Origin: CAYVLI01 sp964452105 [NCBI: uncultured Nitrospinota bacterium]
Lineage (GTDB): Bacteria > JAUXIQ01
DNA: 10,277 nucleotides
Direction of reading: 5' to 3'
Assembly (NCBI GenBank): GCA_964452105.1
Contig: CAYVLI010000063.1
Span: 1-10,277, forward strand
Positions 1-6,478 of this stretch are shown here, piece by piece; positions within the stretch are counted from its first letter, which is position 1, and the number at the start of each line of letters is the position of its first letter. The notes under the pieces were generated by a model that was not told the DNA's origin, did not search any database, and worked only from the letters and a program-made list of their open reading frames with translations. The position numbers and the translations under genes are program-made.

Positions 1-781
1 GCGTATTAAAAAGGATGCTTGCGGCGACGTTGGTGATGGTGAAGACGGCCAGGAGCTTTACCGCCATGAGCCTCCTGCTCCCGGATAACATCATGAGAGC
101 GAAGAACACCGTAAGCGTGAGGTAGTAGAACCTGTTGGCTTTCCATGACACAAGACAGATGGCCAGAAAAAGGGCTGAGAGGATGGCCCGGCGGTAGAAG
201 CTTCGTGCATTCCTCTTAAATTCGGCTGTGGTTACCCTTATCTTTGAATCCAGCGCGCGAAGAAGGTAATAAAGGTGCAGCCCCAGGGGCAGGAAGGCGA
301 TGTGCTCCCTGTATATTTGGTCCCCCAGTGCTCTGCGCAGCGAAGGCATGGCCACTGCGAAGAACAGGGATGATATCAGCGCCGAGCTTCTGCTCCCGGT
401 CGTATGAAGCACTATCAGGTATATGGGTATGATCGTAAGGAGCCAGAAGAGCCTGATGAGGTATCTGATGAGGGTCTCCAGGGGCAGCCCCGTGAAGGAA
501 AGAAGCCTGTATGCATATCCGAAGAGATATTCCTGAGTTATCGTATCCGTTCGGGTATTGAATCCATCGGGGTACTGGGTCAGGTGGTCCGTGGAAGGGA
601 TTCCACCTTCATTTGCCGCCATGGCTATATATCTGAACCTCTGAGCGGATTCTATGGGGAAGGCGCGCTGGTTGGTGTATCCCAGACGATGGAAGTTCTG
701 TGCCCTCACAACCATGCCCAGGGTGATTATCAGAACCAGCAAGAGACCAGCAATCCAGGGGACAATGCTTCCGGACCTCAT
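1..781 (-). CDS. STT3/GT-C-like multi-pass membrane protein, C-terminus cut by window edge
   Basis: The frame is open for 260 codons from the ATG at 781 to the left edge. It has an N-terminal membrane segment (about residues 8-26), an external loop to about residue 95, then at least five or six more hydrophobic segments. The layout recalls oligosaccharyltransferase STT3/AglB/PglB and other GT-C enzymes, which use lipid-linked sugars. The stretch IESAQRFRY (43-51) sits where STT3 has its first loop Asp with an Arg six residues later; here it is Glu44 and Arg50. It is followed by a GGIP...YPDG segment (59-73). A second acidic cluster, GDQIYREH (153-160), lies where STT3 has DxD/DNE, and SWKAN (212-216) resembles its conserved aromatic membrane motif. 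The start codon overlaps the Nudix stop (ATGA), so the two are probably translationally coupled. The family call is by motif layout; a different GT-C glycosyltransferase is possible. Confidence 0.6.
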   Translation of the reverse strand, partial: MRSGSIVPWIAGLLLVLIITLGMVVRAQNFHRLGYTNQRAFPIESAQRFRYIAMAANEGGIPSTDHLTQYPDGFNTRTDTITQEYLFGYAYRLLSFTGLPLETLIRYLIRLFWLLTIIPIYLIVLHTTGSRSSALISSLFFAVAMPSLRRALGDQIYREHIAFLPLGLHLYYLLRALDSKIRVTTAEFKRNARSFYRRAILSALFLAICLVSWKANRFYYLTLTVFFALMMLSGSRRLMAVKLLAVFTITNVAASILFNT

Positions 782-1236
782 CTTCTCGGCTCGATGTCTG
801 TAATCAATGCTTTATGAGCTTTCCTGAGCACGTCTTTCAGGTTTTCAAAAGCCAGTAATCCCTCGGCTTCGCCGAGCGTAACCCATCGGTATTCGAGGTG
901 CTCTTCTGAAAGACTAACTCCTCCATTACTTATTTCTCCCAGGAAGTAATCCGCGCGTTTAGGTTTAAGGGTGTCTCCCTTTCTCACCTGGTAGGTTATG
1001 GTCTCGTTAAAGCCCTGATGGACGGTGATATTCTCGCAGTCCGTCTCCTCTTTGAGTTCCCGGTGAGCGGCTTCGAGAGGGTTCTCCCCCGGGAGTATAT
1101 GCCCCTTGGGGAGGCCCCAGTACCCGTCGCGTGAGCTTTTCAGAAGCAGAAAGAGGAGTTCCCCGCCTCTTCTCATGAAAACCACGAAACCACACGAGCG
1201 TATCGGCTCTTCCGGAGCTGTTTCGTTATTTTCCAT
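778..1236 (-). CDS. Nudix hydrolase, diadenosine tetraphosphatase (Ap4A hydrolase)-like
   Basis: This 152-residue protein is a single Nudix domain. The Nudix box spans about residues 45-67: Gly45, Glu51, and RELKEE at 59-64, where the two glutamates bind the metal. The Gly usually found near the end of the box is Asp66. The motifs WGLPKGH (40-46), then GFNETITYQV, KPKRADYFLGEI and EHLEYRWVTLGEA match the layout of NUDT2-type asymmetric Ap4A hydrolases. These cytoplasmic enzymes cleave Ap4A to ATP and AMP. The length is normal for the family. The ATG at 1236 has no clear ribosome binding site. The stop overlaps the start of the downstream membrane protein gene, so they are probably one operon. 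Other dinucleoside-polyphosphate or NTP substrates are possible. Confidence 0.88.
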   Translation of the reverse strand: MENNETAPEEPIRSCGFVVFMRRGGELLFLLLKSSRDGYWGLPKGHILPGENPLEAAHRELKEETDCENITVHQGFNETITYQVRKGDTLKPKRADYFLGEISNGGVSLSEEHLEYRWVTLGEAEGLLAFENLKDVLRKAHKALITDIEPRR

Positions 1237-1271
1237 CGGGCTTATTACATCAAAGGAAGGTCAAAAAGTTA

Positions 1272-1299
1272 TTGACACCCTTAAAAATGAACATATAAG
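1272..1299 (+). promoter_or_regulatory. Candidate sigma-70 promoter for upp
   Basis: TTGACA (1272-1277) and TATAAG (1294-1299) are separated by 16 bp in an AT-rich intergenic stretch and point toward upp. The predicted leader would be about 100 nt. A second -10-like box, TATAAT (1333-1338), lies inside the palindrome ATTATAAT (1331-1338). It could serve either strand but lacks a convincing -35 on both. Confidence 0.5.
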
Positions 1300-1339
1300 A
1301 TTTAGAATGTATATTTATAGCACGGCTCGTATTATAATG

Positions 1340-1360
1340 CCATTGGCTAATGACCAATGG
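1340..1360. repeat. Perfect inverted repeat CCATTGG-N7-CCAATGG in the upp leader
   Basis: Two 7-bp arms, CCATTGG (1340-1346) and CCAATGG (1354-1360), flank a 7-nt loop. Each arm is itself near-palindromic (CCAWTGG). The repeat begins just after a TATAAT box (1333-1338) and is followed by TTTTGCTTTT on the plus strand. It could be an operator covering a start site, or an RNA hairpin (attenuator) acting on transcripts that begin near 1306. The sequence alone does not decide between these. Confidence 0.5.
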
Positions 1361-1408
1361 TTTTGCTTTTAATGAGGTGTGGTAGTTCATTTTTTAAACG
1401 TGTGATAT

Positions 1409-2134
1409 ATGACAAGTTCTATTTTCGATGATCCCAGGAAAATCCAGGACGAGGCTCTCAAGGCGCTGAGGGAGGAATTACTGAGACATCCCCGGCTGGT
1501 GGTAATCGGAGACCATCCTCTGATGGTGGATGCCATCACCAGAATGCGCAAGGCCAATATATCCCATGATGAATATGAGCAGTGCGTTAAGACGGTAACC
1601 ATCCTTCTCCTCTACAGGGCCACAGACGATTTACCATTGAAGAGGCGAAGGGTTGTCCTCAAGAACGGCAGCCATTACCGTGGAGAGGTTCTAAAGGAGA
1701 GAGTGATACTGGTGCCTATCCTGAGGGCGGGGCTGCCCATGGAAGAAGAAGCAGGGAGGTTTCTGCCCTCGGCTTCCGTGGGTTTCATAAATGCAGAGAG
1801 AGACGAGCGTACGGGCCAATCCAAAATAACCGGTTGCAAGCTTCCCCTGCTCAAAGGAAAAAAAACTTTCATTTTGGAGCAAGTCGTCGCTACCGGAGAC
1901 ACGGTGTGCAAAGCCATGGCCGTGGCCAGGGGCGAATATCAGGCTGATGACATTACCCTGCTCTGCTGTTTAGCAGCGCCACAGGGGATCTTCCGCATCA
2001 TTAACGAGTATCCGGAAGCGAGGGTATTCCTGGGGCATATGGACGTGACCCTGGATGAAAATTACTTCGTTTATCCTGGCATCGGTGACGCCGGTGACAG
2101 AACTTTCGGCATCTACCATAAACCAAAAACCTGA
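1409..2134 (+). CDS. upp: Uracil phosphoribosyltransferase-like enzyme, divergent
   Basis: This 241-residue cytoplasmic type I phosphoribosyltransferase is of the UPRT kind, which converts uracil and PRPP to UMP in pyrimidine salvage. VPILRAGLPM (102-111), a DERTGQ segment and GIGDAGDR (224-231, the uracil-binding loop) are clear family marks. The PRPP-binding loop normally reads DPMLATGG; here it is EQVVATGDT (157-165), so the ATG core stays but the Asp-Pro does not. The protein is also about 30 residues longer than typical UPRTs, mainly at the N-terminus. The ATG at 1409 is the only good start, because an in-frame TGA lies at 1403-1405, yet no Shine-Dalgarno stands before it. The TPR gene follows after 21 nt and may be co-transcribed. 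A related nucleobase specificity cannot be excluded. Confidence 0.85.
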   Translation: MTSSIFDDPRKIQDEALKALREELLRHPRLVVIGDHPLMVDAITRMRKANISHDEYEQCVKTVTILLLYRATDDLPLKRRRVVLKNGSHYRGEVLKERVILVPILRAGLPMEEEAGRFLPSASVGFINAERDERTGQSKITGCKLPLLKGKKTFILEQVVATGDTVCKAMAVARGEYQADDITLLCCLAAPQGIFRIINEYPEARVFLGHMDVTLDENYFVYPGIGDAGDRTFGIYHKPKT

Positions 2135-2155
2135 ATTATAGGTCTTTTTTATGAC

Positions 2156-2671
2156 ATGGGTGAGAGAATGACCAGAAATAGCGCATTCAATTTTTGGCTT
2201 GTTATTGCATTGGTGTTCGGGTTCTGGATTTCTTCCCTCATCAGCCCCGGCTCCCCTGCTGCCCGGGAATCGTCTGGAGCCTCTTTTTCGGAAGAGGGAA
2301 TGCAGAGGGTGTACGACAGGGGCATGAGAGCCTTCAAGCAAAAAGACTATGACGAAGCGGTCTTCTGGTTCGAAGTGTTTCTGGATGCATTCCCCGAATC
2401 CAAGCTTGCCGATAATGCCCTCTACTGGAGAGGAGAAGCCTACTACACCAAGAAAGAGTATAGAGCAGCGGCCCGGGAATTTACCGAAGTGTTGAAACGT
2501 TTCCCTGAAGGCGATAAGGCGAAAGCGGCCATGCTGAAGCTGGGTCTGAGCTATTTGGAAATGGGTGAAGGAGCCGAGGGCGCCAGATACCTGAACGATG
2601 TCATATCCACCTACCCGGGTACTGTGGCTGCTCGCCTGGCTGAAGAACGGTTGAGGGACCGGAATAAATAA
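2156..2671 (+). CDS. Exported TPR protein, CpoB/YbgF-like
   Basis: The 171-residue protein has a basic then hydrophobic N-terminus (about 5-30), either a signal peptide cleaved near SPAA (33-36) or a membrane anchor. Three tetratricopeptide repeats follow at about 50-80, 87-117 and 124-154. The consensus NALYWRGEAYYTKKEYRAA, then KRFPEGDKAKAAMLKLGLSY, is that of the C-terminal TPR domain of CpoB/YbgF. That protein acts in the periplasm with Tol-Pal and peptidoglycan synthesis. The coiled-coil trimerisation segment of full CpoB is absent, and no tol or pal gene is adjacent, so it may be a stand-alone scaffold. Either ATG could be the start: 2156, or 2168, which is preceded by GGGTGAG at close spacing. 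It lies 21 nt behind upp. Confidence 0.75.
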   Translation: MGERMTRNSAFNFWLVIALVFGFWISSLISPGSPAARESSGASFSEEGMQRVYDRGMRAFKQKDYDEAVFWFEVFLDAFPESKLADNALYWRGEAYYTKKEYRAAAREFTEVLKRFPEGDKAKAAMLKLGLSYLEMGEGAEGARYLNDVISTYPGTVAARLAEERLRDRNK

Positions 2672-2675
2672 AATA

Positions 2676-2704
2676 TTGAACTTCTGCTGAATCTCATTTA
2701 CAAT
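2676..2704 (+). promoter_or_regulatory. Sigma-70 promoter for the histidine phosphatase gene
   Basis: TTGAAC (2676-2681) and TACAAT (2699-2704) are spaced by exactly 17 bp. The -35 begins five bases after the TPR stop codon, and the -10 is 34 nt before the GTG start of the next gene. The spacing and position support an independent transcription start near 2711. Confidence 0.6.
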
Positions 2705-2738
2705 TATTGACTTACTTCTAATCTGGAGCTGAAAAGAC

Positions 2739-3359
2739 GTGGAATTGATCCTCATAAGACACGGGGAAACCAGGTGGAACAGAGAAAGACGAACCCAGGG
2801 TTTCAGTGATATCGAACTTACCGAGAAAGGGCTTAAACAGGCCCAAAAGCTTGCTGAAAGCCTGACCACGAGAAAAATTGATGCAATCTACTCAAGTCCT
2901 CTGAAAAGAGCCCTCAAGACCGCCGAAACCATCGCTGAACCTCAAGGTCTTACAGTTCAGCTGTTCCCGGAACTCATGGAGCTTAATCAGGGTGACATAG
3001 AGGGCATAACATTCCAGGAACTGAGAACCAAGTATAAGGAACTCCTGAAAGAGTGGTTGGAGAACCCGGCGAACCTCAAGATGCCCAACGGCGAATCCAT
3101 GAAGGAGTTGCAGGACAGGGGGTGGAAGGCGATAACAAGGATATTTGAGGCTCACAAAGAAGGGACCGTAGCAGCGGTCAGTCACAACCTGTGCATAATT
3201 ACCATTTTGTGCAAAGTGCTGAACCTGGAGCTAAGTAATTTCAGGCATATAAGACAAAACAATTCCGCAATCAACATCATTGAGAAGACCGAAGAACGAG
3301 GGATAGTGCTTACCCTCATGAACGACACCTGCCATATGGAAGGCATGAATACCATATAA
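2739..3359 (+). CDS. Histidine phosphatase family protein (phosphoglycerate mutase / CobC-like)
   Basis: The 206-residue protein is a complete branch-1 histidine phosphatase. LIRHGETRWN (5-14) holds the phosphohistidine His8 with Arg7. SSPLKRALKTAE (52-63) supplies Arg57, Glu81 is the proton donor candidate, and VSHN supplies the second catalytic His149. QGFSDIELTEKG (20-31) matches the family's conserved region. Members include cofactor-dependent phosphoglycerate mutase, alpha-ribazole phosphatase (CobC) and broad phosphatases. At this length, and without the insertions of true GpmA, a phosphatase is more likely than a glycolytic mutase. The start is GTG, with GGAG ten bases before it and the catalytic strand directly following. 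It is cytoplasmic and has its own promoter. The exact substrate cannot be read from sequence. Confidence 0.85.
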   Translation: MELILIRHGETRWNRERRTQGFSDIELTEKGLKQAQKLAESLTTRKIDAIYSSPLKRALKTAETIAEPQGLTVQLFPELMELNQGDIEGITFQELRTKYKELLKEWLENPANLKMPNGESMKELQDRGWKAITRIFEAHKEGTVAAVSHNLCIITILCKVLNLELSNFRHIRQNNSAINIIEKTEERGIVLTLMNDTCHMEGMNTI

Positions 3360-3381
3360 TCGTCGCTCTTTTTGAAGCCCG

Positions 3382-3858
3382 TCAGCCCCCGTAGCTATGG
3401 CCGTAATCTGATTCGCTGAGGGGAGAGCCTTTGCCCATTGAAGCCGCATCCACCACTTCACCCACGAAGATGGTATGGTCTCCGGTATCCAACGTATCCG
3501 TTATCCGGCACTCCAGGTAGGCCAGGGCATCTTTCAGGAGCGGGGAACCCGTTATCCCCTCTCTATAACGAACCATTTTGAATTTTTCGGATTTGGGTAT
3601 TCCCCGGGCCATGAAACTGTCCACCAGGCCCTTTTGTCCGCGAGCCATGATGTTCAGGGCGAATGCTCTTGAACTCTCCATCATTGCGTGAGTATAACGC
3701 TCCTGCGCCACACATACCATTATCAGAGGCGGTTCGTGGGACACCTGCGAAACCCAGGACACGGGCATGCCGTTTATCTCGTTACCGCTGCGCGCCGTCA
3801 AAAGATATACTCCATAGACCAGTCGTTTGAGGACTCGATTCACCTTCTGTCTATCCAT
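3382..3858 (-). CDS. Flavin reductase-like FMN-binding protein
   Basis: The 158-residue protein matches the small flavin reductase-like (FMN-binding split-barrel) family. It begins MDRQKVNRVLKRLVYGVYLLTA, followed by VSQVSHEPPLIMVCV (36-50), THAMMESSRAFALNIM (56-71), a YREGITGSPLL segment and GDHTIFVGEVVDA (126-138). These are the usual substrate/flavin-contact strands. Such proteins bind FMN as dimers and reduce flavins or act as oxidoreductase partners in the cytoplasm. The frame extends upstream to a TTG at 3915 and another ATG at 3876. I chose ATG 3858 because GAGGA lies 11 bases before it, homologues begin here, and the longer form would overlap the opposite-strand promoter at 3903-3931. 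It converges with the phosphatase gene, 22 nt apart. The partner and substrate are unknown. Confidence 0.82.
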   Translation of the reverse strand: MDRQKVNRVLKRLVYGVYLLTARSGNEINGMPVSWVSQVSHEPPLIMVCVAQERYTHAMMESSRAFALNIMARGQKGLVDSFMARGIPKSEKFKMVRYREGITGSPLLKDALAYLECRITDTLDTGDHTIFVGEVVDAASMGKGSPLSESDYGHSYGG

Positions 3859-3902
3859 GATTCTGAAATTCCTCATGATAAAAGAGTAATTGAAGACAGA
3901 GT

Positions 3903-3931
3903 TTGCCACGAACAATGACAGGGTATACTAT
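3903..3931 (+). promoter_or_regulatory. Sigma-70 promoter for the BtuF-like gene
   Basis: TTGCCA (3903-3908) and TACTAT (3926-3931) have a 17-bp spacer, 42 nt ahead of the ATG at 3974. They lie in the divergent gap between the flavin reductase and the metal-receptor gene. The expected transcription start is about 3938, giving a leader of roughly 35 nt that contains AAGGA. Confidence 0.55.
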
Positions 3932-3973
3932 GTATCTTACAGCTTGATTTCCTCTACAGTATAAGGATAAACC

Positions 3974-4789
3974 ATGAAGAAAAAAATTGAGATAAGCGAT
4001 GCTCTCGACAGGCGTCTGGTCATCGACGGACCTGCGCAGCGCATAGTCTCCCTCGTGCCCAGCATCACCGAGACCCTGTTTGCACTGGGAGCGGGTGGGG
4101 CTGTGCTGGGCGTTACCGAATACTGCACCCATCCACCGGCTGAAGTCGCAGCGAAAGAAAAGGTCGGGGGGGTTAAAAACCCCGATATTGATAAAATTGT
4201 TCAGATCGAGCCGGACCTGATTATAGCCAACCGGGAGGAGAACCACAAGAAACACATAGAGCGGCTGGATGCGCTCGACATACCCCTTTTCCTGACATAT
4301 CCGAGAACGGTGGAGCAGGGGATAGAGATGATCATGGACATAGCTCGCATGACGGGTACGGAGAAAAAGGGAGGAGAGTTGACCGCATCCCTGGAGGGAA
4401 CCTACCGTGCAATTTCGAGGGAAGTCGAGCGCCGAGGCCGAAAGAGCGTCTTCTGCCCTATCTGGAAGGACCCTTACATGTCCATCAATAGAGATACTTT
4501 CATACATGATGTGCTCTGGAGCGCCGGAGGGGATAACATCTTCAGCGCTAAAAGAGAGCGCTACCCGCGCTTGTCCCTGGAGGAAGTCATTGATGCTGCC
4601 CCCCGGGTCATATTGCTGCCAGACGAGCCCTACCATTTTACCGAGGAAGACCTGTCCGATATCATGGCCCACCCGGAGATGCCCGCGGTCAGGGAAGGCA
4701 GAGTCCACTTAATAGATGGAAAGATGATTGCCTGGTACGGTCCCAGGATCGGGTCCTCGTTAAAGACGCTGTACGAGCTTTTATGTTAG
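3974..4789 (+). CDS. BtuF-like helical-backbone metal/cobalamin receptor without a signal peptide
   Basis: The 271-residue protein has the fold signature of type III periplasmic binding proteins (BtuF, FhuD, iron-siderophore receptors). RIVSLVPSITETLFALG (23-39) opens the N-lobe. GGVKNPDIDKIVQIEPDLIIA (65-85) follows, then a linking helix at about 113-155 and a C-lobe ending VREGRVHLIDGK and WYGPRIGSSL. The expected export signal and lipobox are missing: the protein starts MKKKIEISDALDRR, with AAGGA seven bases before the ATG. An in-frame TAA at 3968-3970 rules out a longer N-terminus. It should therefore be cytoplasmic unless exported otherwise. No ABC permease or ATPase lies beside it. BtuF-like similarity suggests a corrinoid or metal complex as ligand, but this is family inference. 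Confidence 0.8.
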   Translation: MKKKIEISDALDRRLVIDGPAQRIVSLVPSITETLFALGAGGAVLGVTEYCTHPPAEVAAKEKVGGVKNPDIDKIVQIEPDLIIANREENHKKHIERLDALDIPLFLTYPRTVEQGIEMIMDIARMTGTEKKGGELTASLEGTYRAISREVERRGRKSVFCPIWKDPYMSINRDTFIHDVLWSAGGDNIFSAKRERYPRLSLEEVIDAAPRVILLPDEPYHFTEEDLSDIMAHPEMPAVREGRVHLIDGKMIAWYGPRIGSSLKTLYELLC

Positions 4790-4804
4790 GTCAAGCGCCT
4801 TTCA

Positions 4805-4849
4805 TGAAAAAATCAATCTGAACCGCCGTCGGCATCACATAAGCGGTTC
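4805..4849 (-). terminator. Candidate terminator after the amidohydrolase gene
   Basis: On the minus strand, the arms GAACCGC and GCGGTTC (plus-strand 4843-4849 and 4820-4826) form a 7-bp stem with a 16-nt loop. A run of six T follows about nine bases later. It lies 20 nt past the amidohydrolase stop. The loop is long and the T-run is offset, so this is only a moderate candidate. It could also insulate the convergent BtuF-like transcript. Confidence 0.35.
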
Positions 4850-4868
4850 GCCGGCCTTCGTGAATTTA

Positions 4869-6062
4869 TTACGACAGGTATTTCAGAGCAGACCTTGCCA
4901 TTATCTCTACGCCCACGGGCATTGCGTTTTCGTCGAAATCGAAGTGCGGGTTGTGGTGCGGGTGAATGAAACCCTTCTTTTCGTTTTTCGCGCCTATCAT
5001 AAAGTAGCAGCCGGGCACCATCTCCATGAAGAAAGCCATGTCCTCGGAGCCCATCATCGGTGGCGGTGAGAATAGGTTTTTGGCCCCGGTGGTCTCTTTG
5101 GCGGCCTGGCACACGATGGAGTTCATGGCTTCGTGGTTAATCAGAGGGGGGTAATTGAATTTATATTTGAGCTTGTATTCGGCGCGCATGGAGGACGTAA
5201 CCCCTGCGATGATGCGCTCCAGCCTCTTGGGCATCTCCCTCCTCACCTGGGAATCGAGGCATCGCACCGTACCCTTCATCTCTACGGTATGGCAGATAAT
5301 GTTGAAGGCCGTCCCCCCATTGATGGTTCCTATGGTGACAACGACGGGTTTGATGGGGTCTATCTCCCTGCTCACTATGGTTTGGAGGGTATCCACCGCC
5401 TTGCCTGCCGCCACGATGGCATCCACCGTCTGGTGGGGCATGGCGCCGTGCCCACCTCTCCCTATGATGGTTATTGCTATCTCGTCCATGGAGGCCGATC
5501 TGGGACCGGGGGCGGTGCCCACCGTGCCCACGGGCAGGTCGGTGCACAAGTGCATGGCCAGGGCTGCAGTTACCTTCGGCTTCTCCATGACGCCTTGGTC
5601 TATCATGGGCTTGGCGCCGCCGGGGCCCTCTTCCGCAGGCTGAAACAGAAACTTGATGTTTCCTTTGAGCTTGCTTTTCTGCCTGGTCAGGATGTCCGCA
5701 GCAGCTAACAGCATCGCCGTGTGGCCGTCGTGGCCACAGGCGTGCATGGCTCCCTTGTTGCGGGAAGCGTACTCCGTTTTGTTCTCCTCCGTGAGCGCCA
5801 GGGCGTCCATGTCAGCCCTGATGAGGAGGGTTTTGCGAGCCCCGTTCGTCCTGAGCAGACCCGTAACTCCAGTTTTAGCTATGCCTTCCTGCACCTCCAG
5901 GCCCAGCGCTTTCAGCTTATCGGCCACTATTCCGGCAGTCCTTTTCTCCTTAAAACCCAGCTCAGGGTTCCTGTGGAAATCCCTTCGAAGCGTAATCATC
6001 TCATGTTTTTTTGCTGCAACCTCCTTGCTGATGTTTATGGGCAATCGGGTTGAACGCGGCAT
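4869..6062 (-). CDS. M20 family amidohydrolase (hippurate/N-acyl amino acid hydrolase-like)
   Basis: The 397-residue protein is a full-length M20D metallopeptidase-type amidohydrolase. MHACGHDGH (106-114) gives the metal ligands Cys109 and His111. PAEEGPGG (142-149) holds the catalytic Glu144 and the ligand Glu145. His171 and the C-terminal HHNPHFDFDE segment (His370) complete the site. GRGGHGAMPH (201-210) opens the lid/dimerisation domain, and MGSEDMAFF (337-345) is also characteristic. Members hydrolyse N-acyl amino acids, hippurate, indole-acetyl conjugates or N-acetyl-diaminopimelate. No signal peptide is visible, so it is probably cytoplasmic. The ATG at 6062 is preceded by AAGGGGG at good spacing. 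It is transcribed alone, divergent from the nuclease gene. Which acyl substrate it uses cannot be told. Confidence 0.9.
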   Translation of the reverse strand: MPRSTRLPINISKEVAAKKHEMITLRRDFHRNPELGFKEKRTAGIVADKLKALGLEVQEGIAKTGVTGLLRTNGARKTLLIRADMDALALTEENKTEYASRNKGAMHACGHDGHTAMLLAAADILTRQKSKLKGNIKFLFQPAEEGPGGAKPMIDQGVMEKPKVTAALAMHLCTDLPVGTVGTAPGPRSASMDEIAITIIGRGGHGAMPHQTVDAIVAAGKAVDTLQTIVSREIDPIKPVVVTIGTINGGTAFNIICHTVEMKGTVRCLDSQVRREMPKRLERIIAGVTSSMRAEYKLKYKFNYPPLINHEAMNSIVCQAAKETTGAKNLFSPPPMMGSEDMAFFMEMVPGCYFMIGAKNEKKGFIHPHHNPHFDFDENAMPVGVEIMARSALKYLS

Positions 6063-6478
6063 CTGCTACCCCCTTTCAACATACACCGTTGGATTTCGAT
6101 AACCTATCATCGTAAAATTTCTTTACTGCCAACCGTTGCTCGAAATCATGGCCTACCTGCCAATCGATTTCATCGCTGCTAACGGATGGCCTAAAATCAT
6201 ATAACAACGATGCATGCATATACAACAACTAAAACATAAACCTATTGTCATCATGAATGCCAGCGTGGAATTCGCCGGGTTCAATTAATTTCAATTAAGC
6301 ATAAATTTATTTTGAGAATCTACTTTTTCATGTTATAATATACTGTGCCTGTTTTTGGATATTAAGCTTTATGCTGATATCTTTTCTTTTAAAAATATTC
6401 GAATCCCTGAATCTTTTATATCCATGAGCATAGTCTCCAAGCCTGGAACATAAGAAAAACACTCGTGGAGAATTAAAT
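6063..6478. other. AT-rich divergent intergenic region (416 bp)
   Basis: I see no convincing gene here. The left part (6126-6185) holds three related 10-mers, CTGCCAACCG (6126), CTGCCAATCG (6157) and CTGCTAACGG (6176), upstream of the amidohydrolase. Two of the intervals end in ATGGCCTA (6148-6155 and 6186-6193). ATGCATGCAT (6210-6219) is a palindrome. TTCAATTAA occurs twice, 10 bp apart (6280 and 6290). The right part carries the promoter and leader of the SNase-like gene. No clear amidohydrolase promoter was found; the best pair, TTGGCA then TGATAG, is poor. Confidence 0.6.
6312..6339 (+). promoter_or_regulatory. Extended -10 promoter for the SNase-like gene
   Basis: TTGAGA (6312-6317), a 16-bp spacer and TATAAT (6334-6339) with TG one base upstream (TGTTATAAT) make a strong sigma-70-type promoter. 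The expected start is near 6346, leaving a leader of about 130 nt before the ATG at 6479. Confidence 0.65.

Noticed and set aside
1970-2869. A 299-codon minus-strand open frame
   Set aside because: It lies antisense to the upp end, the TPR gene and the phosphatase start, all with clear family motifs. Its own translation shows no domain and low-complexity composition.
3859-3973. A cobalamin riboswitch before the BtuF-like gene
   Set aside because: The gap holds only a promoter and a short leader. I see no B12-box-like GCCACTG context and it is too short for the fold.
3851-4708. A 285-codon minus-strand open frame
   Set aside because: It is antisense to the BtuF-like gene, which has strong motifs, its own promoter and a ribosome binding site.
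6210-6219. ATGCATGCAT palindrome as an operator
   Set aside because: It is an isolated 10-bp palindrome of simple composition with no partner copy or promoter in register.
6371-6427. An 18-codon open frame starting MLISFLLKIFESL in the SNase leader
   Set aside because: It has no ribosome binding site, no attenuator-like follow-up structure, and its composition simply reflects AT-rich DNA.
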